A stretch of 64,000 bases of DNA from JBBBNV01 sp037137075 (GCF_037137075.1 NZ_JBBBNV010000018.1:1-64000), one strand, 5' to 3'. Shown: positions 15,306-24,394, counted from the stretch's first letter. Program-made: numbers and translations. The notes: generated by a model from the sequence alone, not told the origin.

Positions 15306-18161
15306 ATGAATCAACCCATGAGGGGATATCCGGACAGAAGCGGCCGGTGCAGCTTGCTGCTTGCTGCCGGGCTTCTAATGCTAATGGCCGTCCTGTTCCT
15401 TCGGCCGTCGGCCGCCGGAGCGAGCACGCCGAATTTGAACCAGCTTGAGGTCGGTGTTGACAGTTATTTTTTGTTCACGTTGGATTATGAGGTTCCCGCA
15501 GATTCGACAGCCAATAAAATCCGCGTTCAGGTTTATTCGCTGACCGGCGACGAGCTTCAGTTTACAGAGACGTACACCAGCTACTCGCCCGGCTCCCATC
15601 AATCCCGCAGATTGTACACTCCACTTTCTCCCGGAGCCTACAAGCTTAGGGTGACGACGTACAATAATCTCGTTACTCCAGACCCTGATAACCCGGCGAG
15701 CCCTGGTGATATTGCGGTCACCGTCTATGATAACCACGGCAGCGGATATATCATTTCCCCGGGGGATAGGACCCTGCAGGTGCCGGTTACGTTGTGGAGC
15801 AAATCCGGTCTTCAAGCGGGGATTCCGATTGAAATTGAAGTCATGGGCGGCAATGAAGGCTTTTACTCTTATGCCAGTTTCTTGAGCTCGGCTGCTGAAG
15901 GCGGAGCGCAGTATAGCGGCTTGCCGCCCGGTTATTACAGAATTGTCATTCCCGCCTTTGCTGCGGATGGCATTCAATATGGGGAAGAATCACAAAAATT
16001 GCGGATTTCGGAAGAAGCGGACGACCTGATCATTAGCTCTTTCGAGCTGTCCCCGGAAAACCTGCCGACCCAGCTCGAATTTGAGGATACGGATTTGGAG
16101 GCGGGGTATATTTCTGGCGAAATATCCTGGGAGGCGCCTCAAATCGACGAGGATACCATTCAGGAGTACCGTGTGTACTTCGAGAATGCCGCCGGTGCGA
16201 AGCTCGACAGCGTCCCTCTGGTGGCCGAGCCGGTCAATTTGGACCAATACGGCTATTACTGGATTGAGGTGCTGCGTGCGATTGTGCCCGAAGGCGCGGC
16301 ATGGCTGCAGCTTTACATTTGGGACGGGGTGAACGAGCAGAGAACGCCTGCGGTCGTCAAGCTGTGGGATGTGCCGGTTATTCCAGACGCACATCTGGAG
16401 GACGACAGCCCGGCATCCCATGTGATTAGCCCGCTGGCGGTATGGCCGAAAGCCCGCGCCGAATCCTTGTTTGCCGCTTATGTGATTTCCAGGGCAGGGC
16501 AATACGGCTCCGAATCTGAAATTGTGGCGCGTATTCCGGCAGCGAATGCCGATCAATACAGCTATGGGCTGCCGCAGATTACAGCGGCCGGCCTCACGGA
16601 AGCTTACCAGGGCTATTACCTTGGGGTTGAGCTGGAAGACGGCACCCTCGGGCCGGTGCAAGTGCCGCTGCTCCTTGCGGATCGTTTGGCTATAGACGGA
16701 GCTTTGCCGGAGCCGCTGCCCAACCCGTATTCGGAAGCGGGCTTCAGCTATGCGGCACCGCAGAACGTCACGTTTTTGGATACGGACCCGGTTGACGGAC
16801 AAATCGGAGGGCTTCTGACCTGGACCAATGAAGAGATTTATAACACGCCGACGGCCTTTGATATTTATTTTATGGACAGCAGCAATCAAGTGGTCGGCTC
16901 CCTTGCGCGAATTTTTTATGACAGGTGGGTGTTTCCCGACGCGCAGCGTCCGACGGTGTCGTATCGCATACCGGATCATACGCCTGTGCCGGACGGGGCT
17001 GTCACAATTGGCATTTATACCCGTGTGGCCGAGTATACCAGCACTGTGCCGGGAACGGTCGGCATTCAGGAACGGGGCGGGCTGGCTTCACTTATCGTGA
17101 CTCCCGGCACGATGTCCCCGGCCTTCTCCACAGGTACGCTGTCTTACACGGTAACTGTGCCAAGCTACGCGGATGCTGTGGAGGTTCAGGCTGCGGGCAA
17201 TCAAGCTGCAACGGCGTTATCTATTAACGGCATTATTGCTTCAAGCGGTGTATCAAAAACGGTGCTGCTGAATCCGACATCGCAGGTAACCGTAATTCCG
17301 GTCGATGTGTACTCCGCCTCCGGACAGAACACGGAGTACAGCATTACGGTGGTGAAAGGCACGCCGGCTCCAGTATCGTTGGAGCTGGGCAGCTTGTCGC
17401 TAAGCGCGGCTTCGGTCGCTTTTGATCCGGCCCAAAAGGAATACAGTGTAGCGGTGACAGGCAGTGTTTACGACATTACGGTTACTGCGGCGCCTAGCGA
17501 TAATCGGGCGGTATTGAACATTAACGGAACACAGACCGGGCACAAAACGGTACACCTGACGGAAGGGATGAACGTCATTACCGTAACCGTGTCCAGTCCT
17601 AATGAAGGGGAATCGGGTAGCGATACGTATCGAATCTATGTATACCGCGCATTCAGCGTAGATGATCCGGTGTCTACGGATTTGGCAGGCCTGTCGGTGA
17701 CCCCCGGTACGATTCATTTTGATAAAAATACGCTGTACTATTCGCTGAGTGTGCCTGCCGGGATCAGTGCCGTGTCCGTAACTGCCGCAGTGTACGATCT
17801 GCGGGCTGAGGTGGAGATGAACCAGCAGCCGTTCATATCGCCTCAAGCCCTGGAGCTGGAAACGGGCTTGAACCTGTTCGCGATAACGGTCAAGGATCCG
17901 AATAATGCCGCCAATTATAAGGTGTACCTGCTGAGCATTACCCGCGAGGACACGGCGCAAGAATCGCCTGTACGTCAGGCTATCCGCGCTGCGACGGGCA
18001 GCGAGCCCGGTGCCAAAATACGGCTGGACGCGCTGATGCAGTTTTTGAATAGCCCTTCCAGCAGGCAGGATTGGAACGGAGACGAAGTGTTTAACGCGGA
18101 CGATTTGAGCGTCATTTTGCAGGAGACCGATCCGTATTTTATCGTCCCGGCTTCATCCTAG
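15306..18161 (+). CDS. secreted surface protein with three cadherin-like domains and a dockerin-like loop
   Basis: A 951-residue exported protein. Residues about 13-38 form a hydrophobic signal or anchor ending in AGAS. The first 590 residues are beta-rich with repeated segments (FLDTDPVDGQIGG and FEDTDLEAGYISG are matching units). Three cadherin-like beta-sandwich domains follow (about 593-680, 691-785, 792-880), each opening like LSVTPGTIHFDKNTLYYS. Near residue 921 DWNGDEVFNADDL fits the calcium-binding dockerin F-hand D-x-N-x-D-x6-D-L, but only one such loop is seen. The ATG at 15306 is backed by AGAGAGGGG. It likely acts outside the cell in adhesion or matrix binding. A terminator follows. 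Confidence 0.75.
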   Translation: MNQPMRGYPDRSGRCSLLLAAGLLMLMAVLFLRPSAAGASTPNLNQLEVGVDSYFLFTLDYEVPADSTANKIRVQVYSLTGDELQFTETYTSYSPGSHQSRRLYTPLSPGAYKLRVTTYNNLVTPDPDNPASPGDIAVTVYDNHGSGYIISPGDRTLQVPVTLWSKSGLQAGIPIEIEVMGGNEGFYSYASFLSSAAEGGAQYSGLPPGYYRIVIPAFAADGIQYGEESQKLRISEEADDLIISSFELSPENLPTQLEFEDTDLEAGYISGEISWEAPQIDEDTIQEYRVYFENAAGAKLDSVPLVAEPVNLDQYGYYWIEVLRAIVPEGAAWLQLYIWDGVNEQRTPAVVKLWDVPVIPDAHLEDDSPASHVISPLAVWPKARAESLFAAYVISRAGQYGSESEIVARIPAANADQYSYGLPQITAAGLTEAYQGYYLGVELEDGTLGPVQVPLLLADRLAIDGALPEPLPNPYSEAGFSYAAPQNVTFLDTDPVDGQIGGLLTWTNEEIYNTPTAFDIYFMDSSNQVVGSLARIFYDRWVFPDAQRPTVSYRIPDHTPVPDGAVTIGIYTRVAEYTSTVPGTVGIQERGGLASLIVTPGTMSPAFSTGTLSYTVTVPSYADAVEVQAAGNQAATALSINGIIASSGVSKTVLLNPTSQVTVIPVDVYSASGQNTEYSITVVKGTPAPVSLELGSLSLSAASVAFDPAQKEYSVAVTGSVYDITVTAAPSDNRAVLNINGTQTGHKTVHLTEGMNVITVTVSSPNEGESGSDTYRIYVYRAFSVDDPVSTDLAGLSVTPGTIHFDKNTLYYSLSVPAGISAVSVTAAVYDLRAEVEMNQQPFISPQALELETGLNLFAITVKDPNNAANYKVYLLSITREDTAQESPVRQAIRAATGSEPGAKIRLDALMQFLNSPSSRQDWNGDEVFNADDLSVILQETDPYFIVPASS

Positions 18162-18200
18162 GTTCCATACAGGCGGAAAGCATAATCCTGTCTAAATCAA

Positions 18201-18236
18201 ATTCCCGGGCCGAGCAGGTGCCGGGAATATTTTTTT
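18201..18236 (+). terminator. intrinsic terminator
   Basis: ATTCCCGG (18201-18208) pairs with CCGGGAAT (18221-18228), followed by a run of T residues. It ends the cadherin-like gene. Confidence 0.8.
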
Positions 18237-18244
18237 ATCACAAG

Positions 18245-18262
18245 CTGTGACTTTTGTTACAG
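18245..18262. promoter_or_regulatory. CRP/FNR-like palindrome upstream of the His-rich gene
   Basis: CTGTGACTTTTGTTACAG is an 18-bp inverted repeat with a single mismatched pair and fits the TGTGA-N6-TCACA layout of CRP/FNR-family operators. It lies 61 bp before the small His/Cys-rich gene. A similar core at 21573-21586 is better explained by a terminator stem. Confidence 0.35.
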
Positions 18263-18322
18263 CGCGGGACTGTGAAGGGGGAGCATACTGAAGGAAAACG
18301 TTTCTGCAGGAGGACGAGGAAG

Positions 18323-18487
18323 ATGGCGCATCCCCATGAGCACGAGCATTGCAGCAGTCAAAACGCGGAACGGCCGGGAAAAGCTTGCTGTGGCGGCTGC
18401 CGCTCCCGTCAGGAGCATGAGCATGAACACCGGAATGAGGCCTCCTTGCGGGGGGAACATGAGAAGGGGGAAGCATCGAACGAATAA
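18323..18487 (+). CDS. 54-residue His/Cys-rich protein, putative metal binder
   Basis: A small protein starting MAHPHEHEHCSSQ with KACCGGCRSRQ in the middle and a second EHEHEHRNE cluster. Two His-Glu-His blocks flank a CCxxC group, a composition that suggests binding of Zn, Cu or Ni ions. The ATG is preceded by AGGAGGACGAGG. No fold family is recognised. It lies upstream of a NarL-type two-component system, followed by a PLD-fold gene and a copper-containing oxidase, so metal buffering or delivery is possible but unproven. Confidence 0.5.
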   Translation: MAHPHEHEHCSSQNAERPGKACCGGCRSRQEHEHEHRNEASLRGEHEKGEASNE

Positions 18488-18607
18488 AGGTACAGGCCGC
18501 AGCATCGCGATCATAGCCAGCAGGGGGCTGCATCATGTATCATTAGGGATATGACATGAAACGATAACCCTGAGGAGCAGGATGAGACCCTCATATGGAG
18601 GAATGGG

Positions 18608-19261
18608 ATGATAACGATTCTGATCGTTGACGACCATGCGATGCTGCGCTCCGGTCTGTCGATGCTGCTGGACGCCCGCCCGGATATGCGGGTCATCGGA
18701 GAGGCGGCTGAAGGCGGGGAAGCGCTGCTGAAGGCGGCCGATTTGAGGCCGTCGGTGGTGCTGATGGACCTGAGCATGCCGCAGGGCAAGGACGGTATGA
18801 CGACAACGGCGGAGCTGAAGAAGCAGATGCCGGAGGTAGCGGTGCTGGTTTTGACGATGCACGATGATGAAGAATATTTGCTGCAGTCTATCCGGGCGGG
18901 AGCGTCCGGTTATATTCTGAAAAGCGCCCCGCACGATGAGCTGCTGACAGCGATCCGTACCGTATCGTCCGGGCAGGCGTATTTGAATCCGAGCGCTACC
19001 AAACGGCTGATGAGTGAATATACGGAGCGAGTCCGCCATGGCGAGAACACGGACTTATATGAGACGCTGTCGGAACGGGAGAAGGAGACGCTCGCCTGGA
19101 CAGCTAAAGGATATTCCAACAAGGAAATCGCCGAGCAGCTTTGTATTAGCGTGAAGACGGTAGAAACTCACAAAAGCAATGTCATGGAAAAATTAAACCT
19201 GAAATCCCGTCCGGAATTGATTAAATATGCGTTAAAAAAGGGGCTGCTGCAATTTGAGTAG
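18608..19261 (+). CDS. NarL/LuxR-type response regulator
   Basis: A 217-residue cytoplasmic regulator. The receiver domain (1-120) has the acidic pair DD (8-9), phospho-acceptor Asp54 in LMDLSMP, and the conserved Thr and Lys in VLTMHD and YILKSA. A LuxR-type HTH occupies about 150-212 (LSEREKETLAWTAKGYSNKEIAEQL). A TATGGAGG site precedes the ATG. It overlaps the downstream kinase gene by 8 nt, so the two are co-translated partners. The target genes are unknown; the ba3 oxidase genes 2.5 kb downstream are candidates. Confidence 0.9.
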   Translation: MITILIVDDHAMLRSGLSMLLDARPDMRVIGEAAEGGEALLKAADLRPSVVLMDLSMPQGKDGMTTTAELKKQMPEVAVLVLTMHDDEEYLLQSIRAGASGYILKSAPHDELLTAIRTVSSGQAYLNPSATKRLMSEYTERVRHGENTDLYETLSEREKETLAWTAKGYSNKEIAEQLCISVKTVETHKSNVMEKLNLKSRPELIKYALKKGLLQFE

Positions 19262-20486
19262 CGATTTGGAGAAGGAACAAGAATGGGATGAACGCCCAGT
19301 ATTCCCGTTGAAGCCGGAGCGTGCGGAATGGCTCCGGCCCGCGGGGCAGGATGAGGCCGCGGCGGATCGGGAGCCGGAAGGCCACCACCGCCGGCGGGGG
19401 GTTATCGGCGAGCATGCGCCTGAGCTTATGGCTGTGCTGCGGCAGGAAGGGGCTTTGGACGAGGCCATGCGCGGGAAGCTGCAAACCTCGCTCAAGCAGC
19501 TGCTGGATTTGAAATTTGCGCTGGACGAATCGTCTATCGTGGCGATGACGGATCAGCGGGGCATGATCCGGTATGTCAATGACAAGTTTTGCTCCATCTC
19601 CGGCTATTCCCGTGAAGAGCTGCTCGGCAGCGATCACCGGATCGTCAATTCAGGCTACCACAGCAAAGACACGATGCGGCGCCTATGGCGGACCATCTCG
19701 GAGGGCTATGTATGGCGGGGCGATTTGAAAAATAAAGCCAAGGACGGGACGTATTACTGGGTTAACACGACCATTGTTCCGTTTCTGGACGAGCAGGGCA
19801 AGCCGTATCAGTATTTGGCCATCCGCAATGAGGTGACGGAGCTGAAGCGTGTGGAGGAAGAGCTTCAGCAGACGATGCTCCGTATGATGCGTATTCAGGA
19901 GGAAGAGAGGAAGCGGATTTCCCGCGAGCTGCATGATGGAATCGGCCAAAGCCTGTTCAGCCTTTTAATTCATATGGACCGTATCCTGACCCGAGAGCAG
20001 CATGAAGGAGTCGCGGCTCTTCGCGGGGAGCTGTCGCATGTCATTGAAGAGGTGCGGACCATTTCCCGGGAGCTGCGGCCATCGGTGCTGGACGATCTGG
20101 GCATTGTGCCCGCGATTCGTTCCTATCTGCAGGCGTTCACGGAGCATACCGGCATCCGGGTTCAGCTGGATTCCACGCTCCGGGAGCGGCTTGATATTCA
20201 AGTGGAAACGACCATATACCGGATCATTCAGGAGGCCATGACGAACATTCACCGTTATGCGGGGGTTGGCGAAGCCAGCGTGACGATTAGCGAGAACGGC
20301 AGCCGGGTCCACGTGCTCATTGATGATGAAGGCGCGGGCTTCGATTCCGGGCTGCGCTGGAAAGGCGTAGGGCTGTTTAGCATGGAGGAGCGGGCACGAA
20401 GCGTGGGCGGCACCTTCCATTTGGATTCTGCGCCCGGACAAGGCACTCATCTGCATGTCGTCATTCCGAAATCGACAAAAAAATAG
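19254..20486 (+). CDS. cytoplasmic PAS-domain sensor histidine kinase (NarX/DegS/NreB family)
   Basis: A 410-residue kinase without membrane segments. An N-terminal charged region (1-80) leads to one PAS domain (about 90-200, with GMIRYVNDKFCSISGYSREEL), then a HisKA_3 dimerisation helix with the phospho-acceptor in RELHDGIGQ (His227) and a C-terminal ATPase lobe (NIHRYAGVGEA, then GVGLFSMEERA). The start is TTG at 19254 inside the regulator's last codons, with AAAGGGG upstream. A soluble PAS kinase suggests sensing of an internal redox, oxygen or metabolic cue. No cysteine cluster like the NreB iron-sulphur site is visible. Confidence 0.88.
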   Translation: MSSDLEKEQEWDERPVFPLKPERAEWLRPAGQDEAAADREPEGHHRRRGVIGEHAPELMAVLRQEGALDEAMRGKLQTSLKQLLDLKFALDESSIVAMTDQRGMIRYVNDKFCSISGYSREELLGSDHRIVNSGYHSKDTMRRLWRTISEGYVWRGDLKNKAKDGTYYWVNTTIVPFLDEQGKPYQYLAIRNEVTELKRVEEELQQTMLRMMRIQEEERKRISRELHDGIGQSLFSLLIHMDRILTREQHEGVAALRGELSHVIEEVRTISRELRPSVLDDLGIVPAIRSYLQAFTEHTGIRVQLDSTLRERLDIQVETTIYRIIQEAMTNIHRYAGVGEASVTISENGSRVHVLIDDEGAGFDSGLRWKGVGLFSMEERARSVGGTFHLDSAPGQGTHLHVVIPKSTKK

Positions 20487-20538
20487 TCCTTTCAACAATC
20501 CTCTCGTTTTGCTACGCTGAGAACGGGGGGATTTTGTT

Positions 20539-21483
20539 ATGCCACAATTACTGGGAGATACGTTTTCCGCTGTTTTTCTGGCTGATTTGGCCAAATGTAC
20601 ACAATCGGTAACGATCGTTTCACCTTATATTACGTATCCGGCGGTTCAGCAGCTGCTCGACAATCTGCCTGACTCGTGCAAAAGCCTCACCATGATTACG
20701 ATTCCTATGGGCTTTGATTACATCTCAGGCGCGGTGGATATTGCGGCTCTGGCTATGCTTCGCCGGGCCGGCTTCAGCATACGCACGCTGGATCGGCTGC
20801 ATACGAAGCTGTACGTGCTGGATGACAAGGCCGCCTATACCGGCTCGGCTAATTTCACCTCAAGCGGCTGGTGCCTGGACGGGAGCGGGAATGTAGAGGC
20901 TATGGTGAGAATCAAGCTGACCGGCGCTGACCGGATGTACCTCAAACAGCATTATGTGGAGCCCTCCGTGCCCTTTGCCGTAACAGATGGAATCGTACAG
21001 AAGGTGAAGGCGATGGAGGATGCCCATAAGCAAGCGCTCGATCACATCCGTCAGCGGAAGGAGCAGCTTCATACAGAAATGAAAGCGATTACGAAGCGTG
21101 CTGCAACAGGACGAACGGAGCCAGGCTGCTTCATGATGTTTTCCAGGCGCTACCCGCCTATCCGCAAATACCCGTATGTTTACCGCTTCGCTCTAAGCAA
21201 GGGCTCCGGCGAGCAGGCGCTGGAGGACCAGCTGGATTTTCATTTGAAGCTAGGCGGTGAACAGGCCGACGCCTTCATTATTGTCCCGCACCGTACGATG
21301 AAACGGGTGTTGACCAAATCCCATTTGGACGGAGCCCACAAAGCCTGGCAGTTCCAAATCAGCATTGACAGCCAGTGCGTCCCGCACTTGCGTTCCTTTA
21401 GCAGCAGCGGCAAAGAAACGGTCATTGCCCTGGATTCGGGCTCGCTGCAAGGGCAATTGCCGGGCACGACGTATGTTATTTGA
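20539..21483 (+). CDS. phospholipase D-fold (single HKD) protein
   Basis: A 314-residue protein with one HKD motif: His88, Lys90 and Asp95 or Asp96 in LHTKLYVLDDK, followed by GSANFT. One motif per chain implies a dimeric active site, as in PLD-type nucleases. The C-terminal part (about 170-314) has no family I can name. No signal peptide is present, so it is cytoplasmic; a nuclease role is more likely than a lipase role. A GGGGG site precedes the ATG. It lies downstream of the histidine kinase with a short gap and its own terminator at 21562. Confidence 0.7.
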   Translation: MPQLLGDTFSAVFLADLAKCTQSVTIVSPYITYPAVQQLLDNLPDSCKSLTMITIPMGFDYISGAVDIAALAMLRRAGFSIRTLDRLHTKLYVLDDKAAYTGSANFTSSGWCLDGSGNVEAMVRIKLTGADRMYLKQHYVEPSVPFAVTDGIVQKVKAMEDAHKQALDHIRQRKEQLHTEMKAITKRAATGRTEPGCFMMFSRRYPPIRKYPYVYRFALSKGSGEQALEDQLDFHLKLGGEQADAFIIVPHRTMKRVLTKSHLDGAHKAWQFQISIDSQCVPHLRSFSSSGKETVIALDSGSLQGQLPGTTYVI

Positions 21484-21561
21484 ACGGGCTTTTTGGGGGG
21501 GAAGCAGGTTTTCCGCGTTTATTACAAATCCATGAACAATAACGGCTTCCCGGCGGGGCAG

Positions 21562-21604
21562 AGCGGTTCGGAGTGACTTAGGTCACAGTCCGGGCCGCTT
21601 TTTC
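21562..21604 (+). terminator. intrinsic terminator
   Basis: AGCGG (21562-21566), CGGA and GTGAC pair with GTCAC, TCCG and CCGCT (ending 21599) around a TTAG loop, with one small bulge. The stem runs into TTTTT. It ends the PLD-fold gene transcript. Confidence 0.65.
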
Positions 21605-21711
21605 TGTCTACTATAAGAGTATTGAAAGTCACACCTGAAAGTGCGGTGAAGCAAGAAGCTTCGGTTTCACACGGGATGCCGCTAAGGTCAATAAGAACGG
21701 AGGAATTCATC

Positions 21712-21837
21712 ATGTCCGACAAGAAACCACCGGAACCGTCCCTGAAGGGCACGCTTGCTGCGGTCATGCTGCTGGGGTTGTTTATTGCTTGCTCGTGGAT
21801 TGCGGTCTTTGTGTTGTTCGTCAGCCGGGGCAGTTAA
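21712..21837 (+). CDS. ba3-type cytochrome c oxidase subunit IIa
   Basis: A 41-residue single-helix membrane protein (KGTLAAVMLLGLFIACSW is the membrane segment). Size, topology and position immediately before oxidase subunit II match the CoxIIa subunit of B-type (ba3) heme-copper oxidases. It is thought to replace the second helix that subunit II lacks in this family. The ATG at 21712 has GGAGG at 8 nt. This is the first gene of a three-gene oxidase operon. Confidence 0.8.
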   Translation: MSDKKPPEPSLKGTLAAVMLLGLFIACSWIAVFVLFVSRGS

Positions 21838-21991
21838 CAAGCCATAGGGGCGTGTCATTGACAACAGAGGCCAAACAGAGACAAGGCCACGCAGATGGGC
21901 AGGCAGGCTGGCGAAGCGGCAGAGAGAAGCCGCGGGAGAAAGGACCACCGACAGAGGGAATGAAAAGGGAATGAAAAGGGAGTGAATGGCG

Positions 21992-22462
21992 ATGCATATG
22001 CATAAATACGAAAAAGGCTGGCTGGCCTTCGGGGGATCGATGATTGTCATCTTCCTGGTCGTGCTCGGCATAGGGGCTTTTACGATGGGAATGGCGCCTC
22101 CAGGCAGCCATACGCATGCGATTGACCCGGAACGAATCAAAGAAACGGCACCCTTCGACAAGCCGGGCTTGCGGCATCTCGGGGACAACGAGTATGAGGC
22201 GGTTATGATTGGGCAGGCGTTCGGGTATTTGCCGGAAAATATGGAGGTTCCCGTCGGCGCCAAGGTCAACTTCATTGTAACGAGCCCGGATGTGGTGCAC
22301 GGCTTTGCGATTCCGGGAACGAATGTGAATCTGATGGTCGTTCCGGGGGAAGTGAACCATCTGTCGCATACGTTCAATGAGCCCGGCACGTATTTGGTCA
22401 TCTGTAATGAATACTGCGGGATCGGCCACGAATTTATGAAAACGACGATTGTCGTGAAGTAG
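21992..22462 (+). CDS. ba3-type cytochrome c oxidase subunit II (CuA subunit)
   Basis: A 156-residue subunit with one N-terminal membrane helix (about 9-33) and an external cupredoxin domain. The CuA ligands are visible as the His in DVVHGF and the CNEYCGIGHEFM block (two Cys, His, Met). It accepts electrons from cytochrome c and hands them to subunit I. A start two codons earlier at 21986 is possible, but 21992 gives better spacing from AAAGGGAG. The single helix, where A-type oxidases have two, fits the ba3 class and the adjacent IIa gene. Confidence 0.92.
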   Translation: MHMHKYEKGWLAFGGSMIVIFLVVLGIGAFTMGMAPPGSHTHAIDPERIKETAPFDKPGLRHLGDNEYEAVMIGQAFGYLPENMEVPVGAKVNFIVTSPDVVHGFAIPGTNVNLMVVPGEVNHLSHTFNEPGTYLVICNEYCGIGHEFMKTTIVVK

Positions 22463-22486
22463 AGAACCGGAAAGGGGATTAACCCG

Positions 22487-24160
22487 ATGAATACCAAACC
22501 AATCCGCGCCTTTGCGGAAAACATAAAGCTCCATCCGGGCGATGCCAAGCTCAGTCTGGTACACATTCTGTTCGCGTTCGGGGCGCTTGTGCTCGGGGCT
22601 GTGGCGGGCATGCTGCAGGGCTTTGTACGGGGACCGGGGATGCAGCTGCCGGGTGGAATCGGCTATTACCAGCTGCTCACAGCGCACGGGGTGCTGATGG
22701 CACTTGTATTTACGACCTTCTTTATTATCGGCTTCATGTATGCCGGCTCCAGCTATGTCGTGGGGGGTTCCCTGCTGCGCGGCGTCAGGAAGGCCGGGTG
22801 GGCCGGATTTATTCTGATGGCGGCCGGAACGATTTTGACGGTCATTATGATTTTGCTGAACAAAGCGACGGTGCTGTACACCTTTTATGCCCCGATGAAG
22901 GCTCATCCACTGTTTTACATCGGACTCACTCTGGTTGTGGTCGGCAGCTGGATTAGCGGGTTCGGCTTGTTCGGGCAGTATCGCTATTGGAAAAAAGAGC
23001 ATGGCGGTAAGCTGTCGCCGCTCTTCCTGTTCATGGCGGTCGTGACGATGGCGATGTGGCTGATTGCGACAATCGGCGTCGCCGCGGAGGTTCTGCTGCT
23101 CCTGCTGCCATGGTCGCTCGGCTGGGTGCCGACGGTCAACGTCATGCTGTCGCGGACGCTGTTCTGGTACTTTGGGCATCCGCTCGTATATTTCTGGCTG
23201 CTGCCGGCGTACATGTGCTGGTATGTCATAATCCCGAAGGTCATCGGCGGCAAAATATTCAGTGACGCGCTGGCCCGGTTATCGTTCATTTTGTTCCTGC
23301 TGTTCTCGATTCCGGTCGGCTTCCATCATCAGCTGACGGAGCCGGGCATCTCGCCGGTGTGGAAATTCGTACAGGTCGTTCTGACCTTTATGGTCGTGAT
23401 TCCATCCTTGATGACCGCGTTCTCTTTGTTCGCTACCTTTGAGATTAGCGGCAGGGCGCAAGGCGCCCGCAGCCTGTTCGGCTGGCTGAAGAAGCTGCCT
23501 TGGGGCGATGTCCGGTTTTTCGCGCCGTTTATGGGGATGCTGATTTTCATTCCGGCCGGTGCAGGCGGAATTATTAACGCCAGTAACCAGATGAACCAGG
23601 TGATTCATAATACGCTGTGGGTTACAGGCCACTTCCATCTGACGGTAGCGACCAGCGTGGCGCTGACCTTCTTCGGGATCGCCTACTGGCTGCTGCCTGT
23701 TCTGACCGGACGCACCTTGACCAAGGTCATGAACAAGCTGGGCATTATTCAGACCTGGGTATGGACGTTCGGGATGTTCCTTATGTCGGGGGCGATGCAC
23801 TGGATTGGGTTATCGGGAGCGCCGCGTCGTACGGCCTACACGACTTATGACGATCATGCGACAGCGCTGGGCTGGATTACGTATGAGAAAATGATGGCGT
23901 TCGGCGGATTCATCCTGTTTATCGGCATTCTGATTCTTGTCTACATCGTGCTGGAGCTGACGTTCTTTGCCGAGCGCGGGGAGGAAGAATTCCCGATGGG
24001 TGAAGTGGCGGAGGAAGCGGAACCGACACCGGCTATCTTCGAGAGATGGAAGCTGTGGGTTGGCCTGGTCATTGTGCTTATCCTGTTTGCCTACACGATT
24101 CCGACCATTGAGATGCTTCGGACGGATGTGCCGGGATCGAAGCCATGGATTACGTGGTAG
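22487..24160 (+). CDS. ba3-type cytochrome c oxidase subunit I
   Basis: A 557-residue polytopic membrane protein carrying the low-spin heme and the heme-copper centre that reduces O2 and pumps protons. Ligand segments are seen: TAHGVLMAL (low-spin heme), FGHPLVYFWLLPAY (His and cross-linked Tyr of the B family), GFHHQLTEPG (CuB histidines) and GHFHLTVAT (heme ligands). The His-Pro-x-Val-Tyr spacing places it in family B. It is last in the IIa-II-I operon and followed by a terminator. A 50-bp stretch at 23093-23142 is duplicated exactly at 26032. Confidence 0.95.
   Translation: MNTKPIRAFAENIKLHPGDAKLSLVHILFAFGALVLGAVAGMLQGFVRGPGMQLPGGIGYYQLLTAHGVLMALVFTTFFIIGFMYAGSSYVVGGSLLRGVRKAGWAGFILMAAGTILTVIMILLNKATVLYTFYAPMKAHPLFYIGLTLVVVGSWISGFGLFGQYRYWKKEHGGKLSPLFLFMAVVTMAMWLIATIGVAAEVLLLLLPWSLGWVPTVNVMLSRTLFWYFGHPLVYFWLLPAYMCWYVIIPKVIGGKIFSDALARLSFILFLLFSIPVGFHHQLTEPGISPVWKFVQVVLTFMVVIPSLMTAFSLFATFEISGRAQGARSLFGWLKKLPWGDVRFFAPFMGMLIFIPAGAGGIINASNQMNQVIHNTLWVTGHFHLTVATSVALTFFGIAYWLLPVLTGRTLTKVMNKLGIIQTWVWTFGMFLMSGAMHWIGLSGAPRRTAYTTYDDHATALGWITYEKMMAFGGFILFIGILILVYIVLELTFFAERGEEEFPMGEVAEEAEPTPAIFERWKLWVGLVIVLILFAYTIPTIEMLRTDVPGSKPWITW
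23093..23142 (+). repeat. 50-bp segment duplicated at 26032-26081 (source copy)
   Basis: These 50 bases, encoding the LLLLPWSLGWVPTVN region of oxidase subunit I, recur base for base at 26032-26081 in a noncoding region. Flanking bases differ immediately on both sides. Confidence 0.95.
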
Positions 24161-24230
24161 CCAGCGGGAGGGCAGACGCTGGACAAATTTGGGGCTGACG
24201 CTGTTAATCACAGGGGCGGATGCAGTATAA

Positions 24231-24290
24231 ACAACGCGCGAGAACCTAAGGCGCGTGGCGGCACGGCGCGGCGGTCGTTCGAGCCACACG
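24231..24290 (+). repeat. possible decayed copy of the interspersed element
   Basis: About 70 bp after the oxidase subunit I stop codon the sequence has CGCGCG and GCGCGT as hairpin arms, followed by GCGGCGGTCGTTCGAGCCACACG. This parallels the arm, loop and GGCGGTCGGTCGACCAC order of the intact copies. Identity is low, so this is a tentative member. Confidence 0.3.
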
Positions 24291-24292
24291 AG

Positions 24293-24326
24293 TAAAGCGG
24301 GCGCAAGGAGTCCGCTTTATTTTTTT
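24293..24326 (+). terminator. intrinsic terminator of the oxidase operon
   Basis: TAAAGCGG (24293-24300) pairs with CCGCTTTA (24312-24319), followed by seven T residues. Confidence 0.85.
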
Positions 24327-24353
24327 CATGGGGTAGAAGCAAAGCTGCAAAAA

Positions 24354-24394
24354 AACAACCCGGACAACATGCTATGCATGGGGCTCGGGTTGTT
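24354..24394 (-). terminator. terminator of the YodB-like gene, overlapping its last codons
   Basis: AACAACCCG (24354-24362) pairs with CGGGTTGTT (24386-24394). On the minus strand the stem is followed by a T-run (complement of the A-run at 24349-24355). The stop codon lies inside the loop, so the upstream arm encodes the last residues. Confidence 0.7.

Noticed and set aside
21573..21586. GTGACTTAGGTCAC as a CRP/FNR operator for the oxidase operon
   Set aside because: It forms the apex of a terminator stem followed by TTTTT, which explains the symmetry better.
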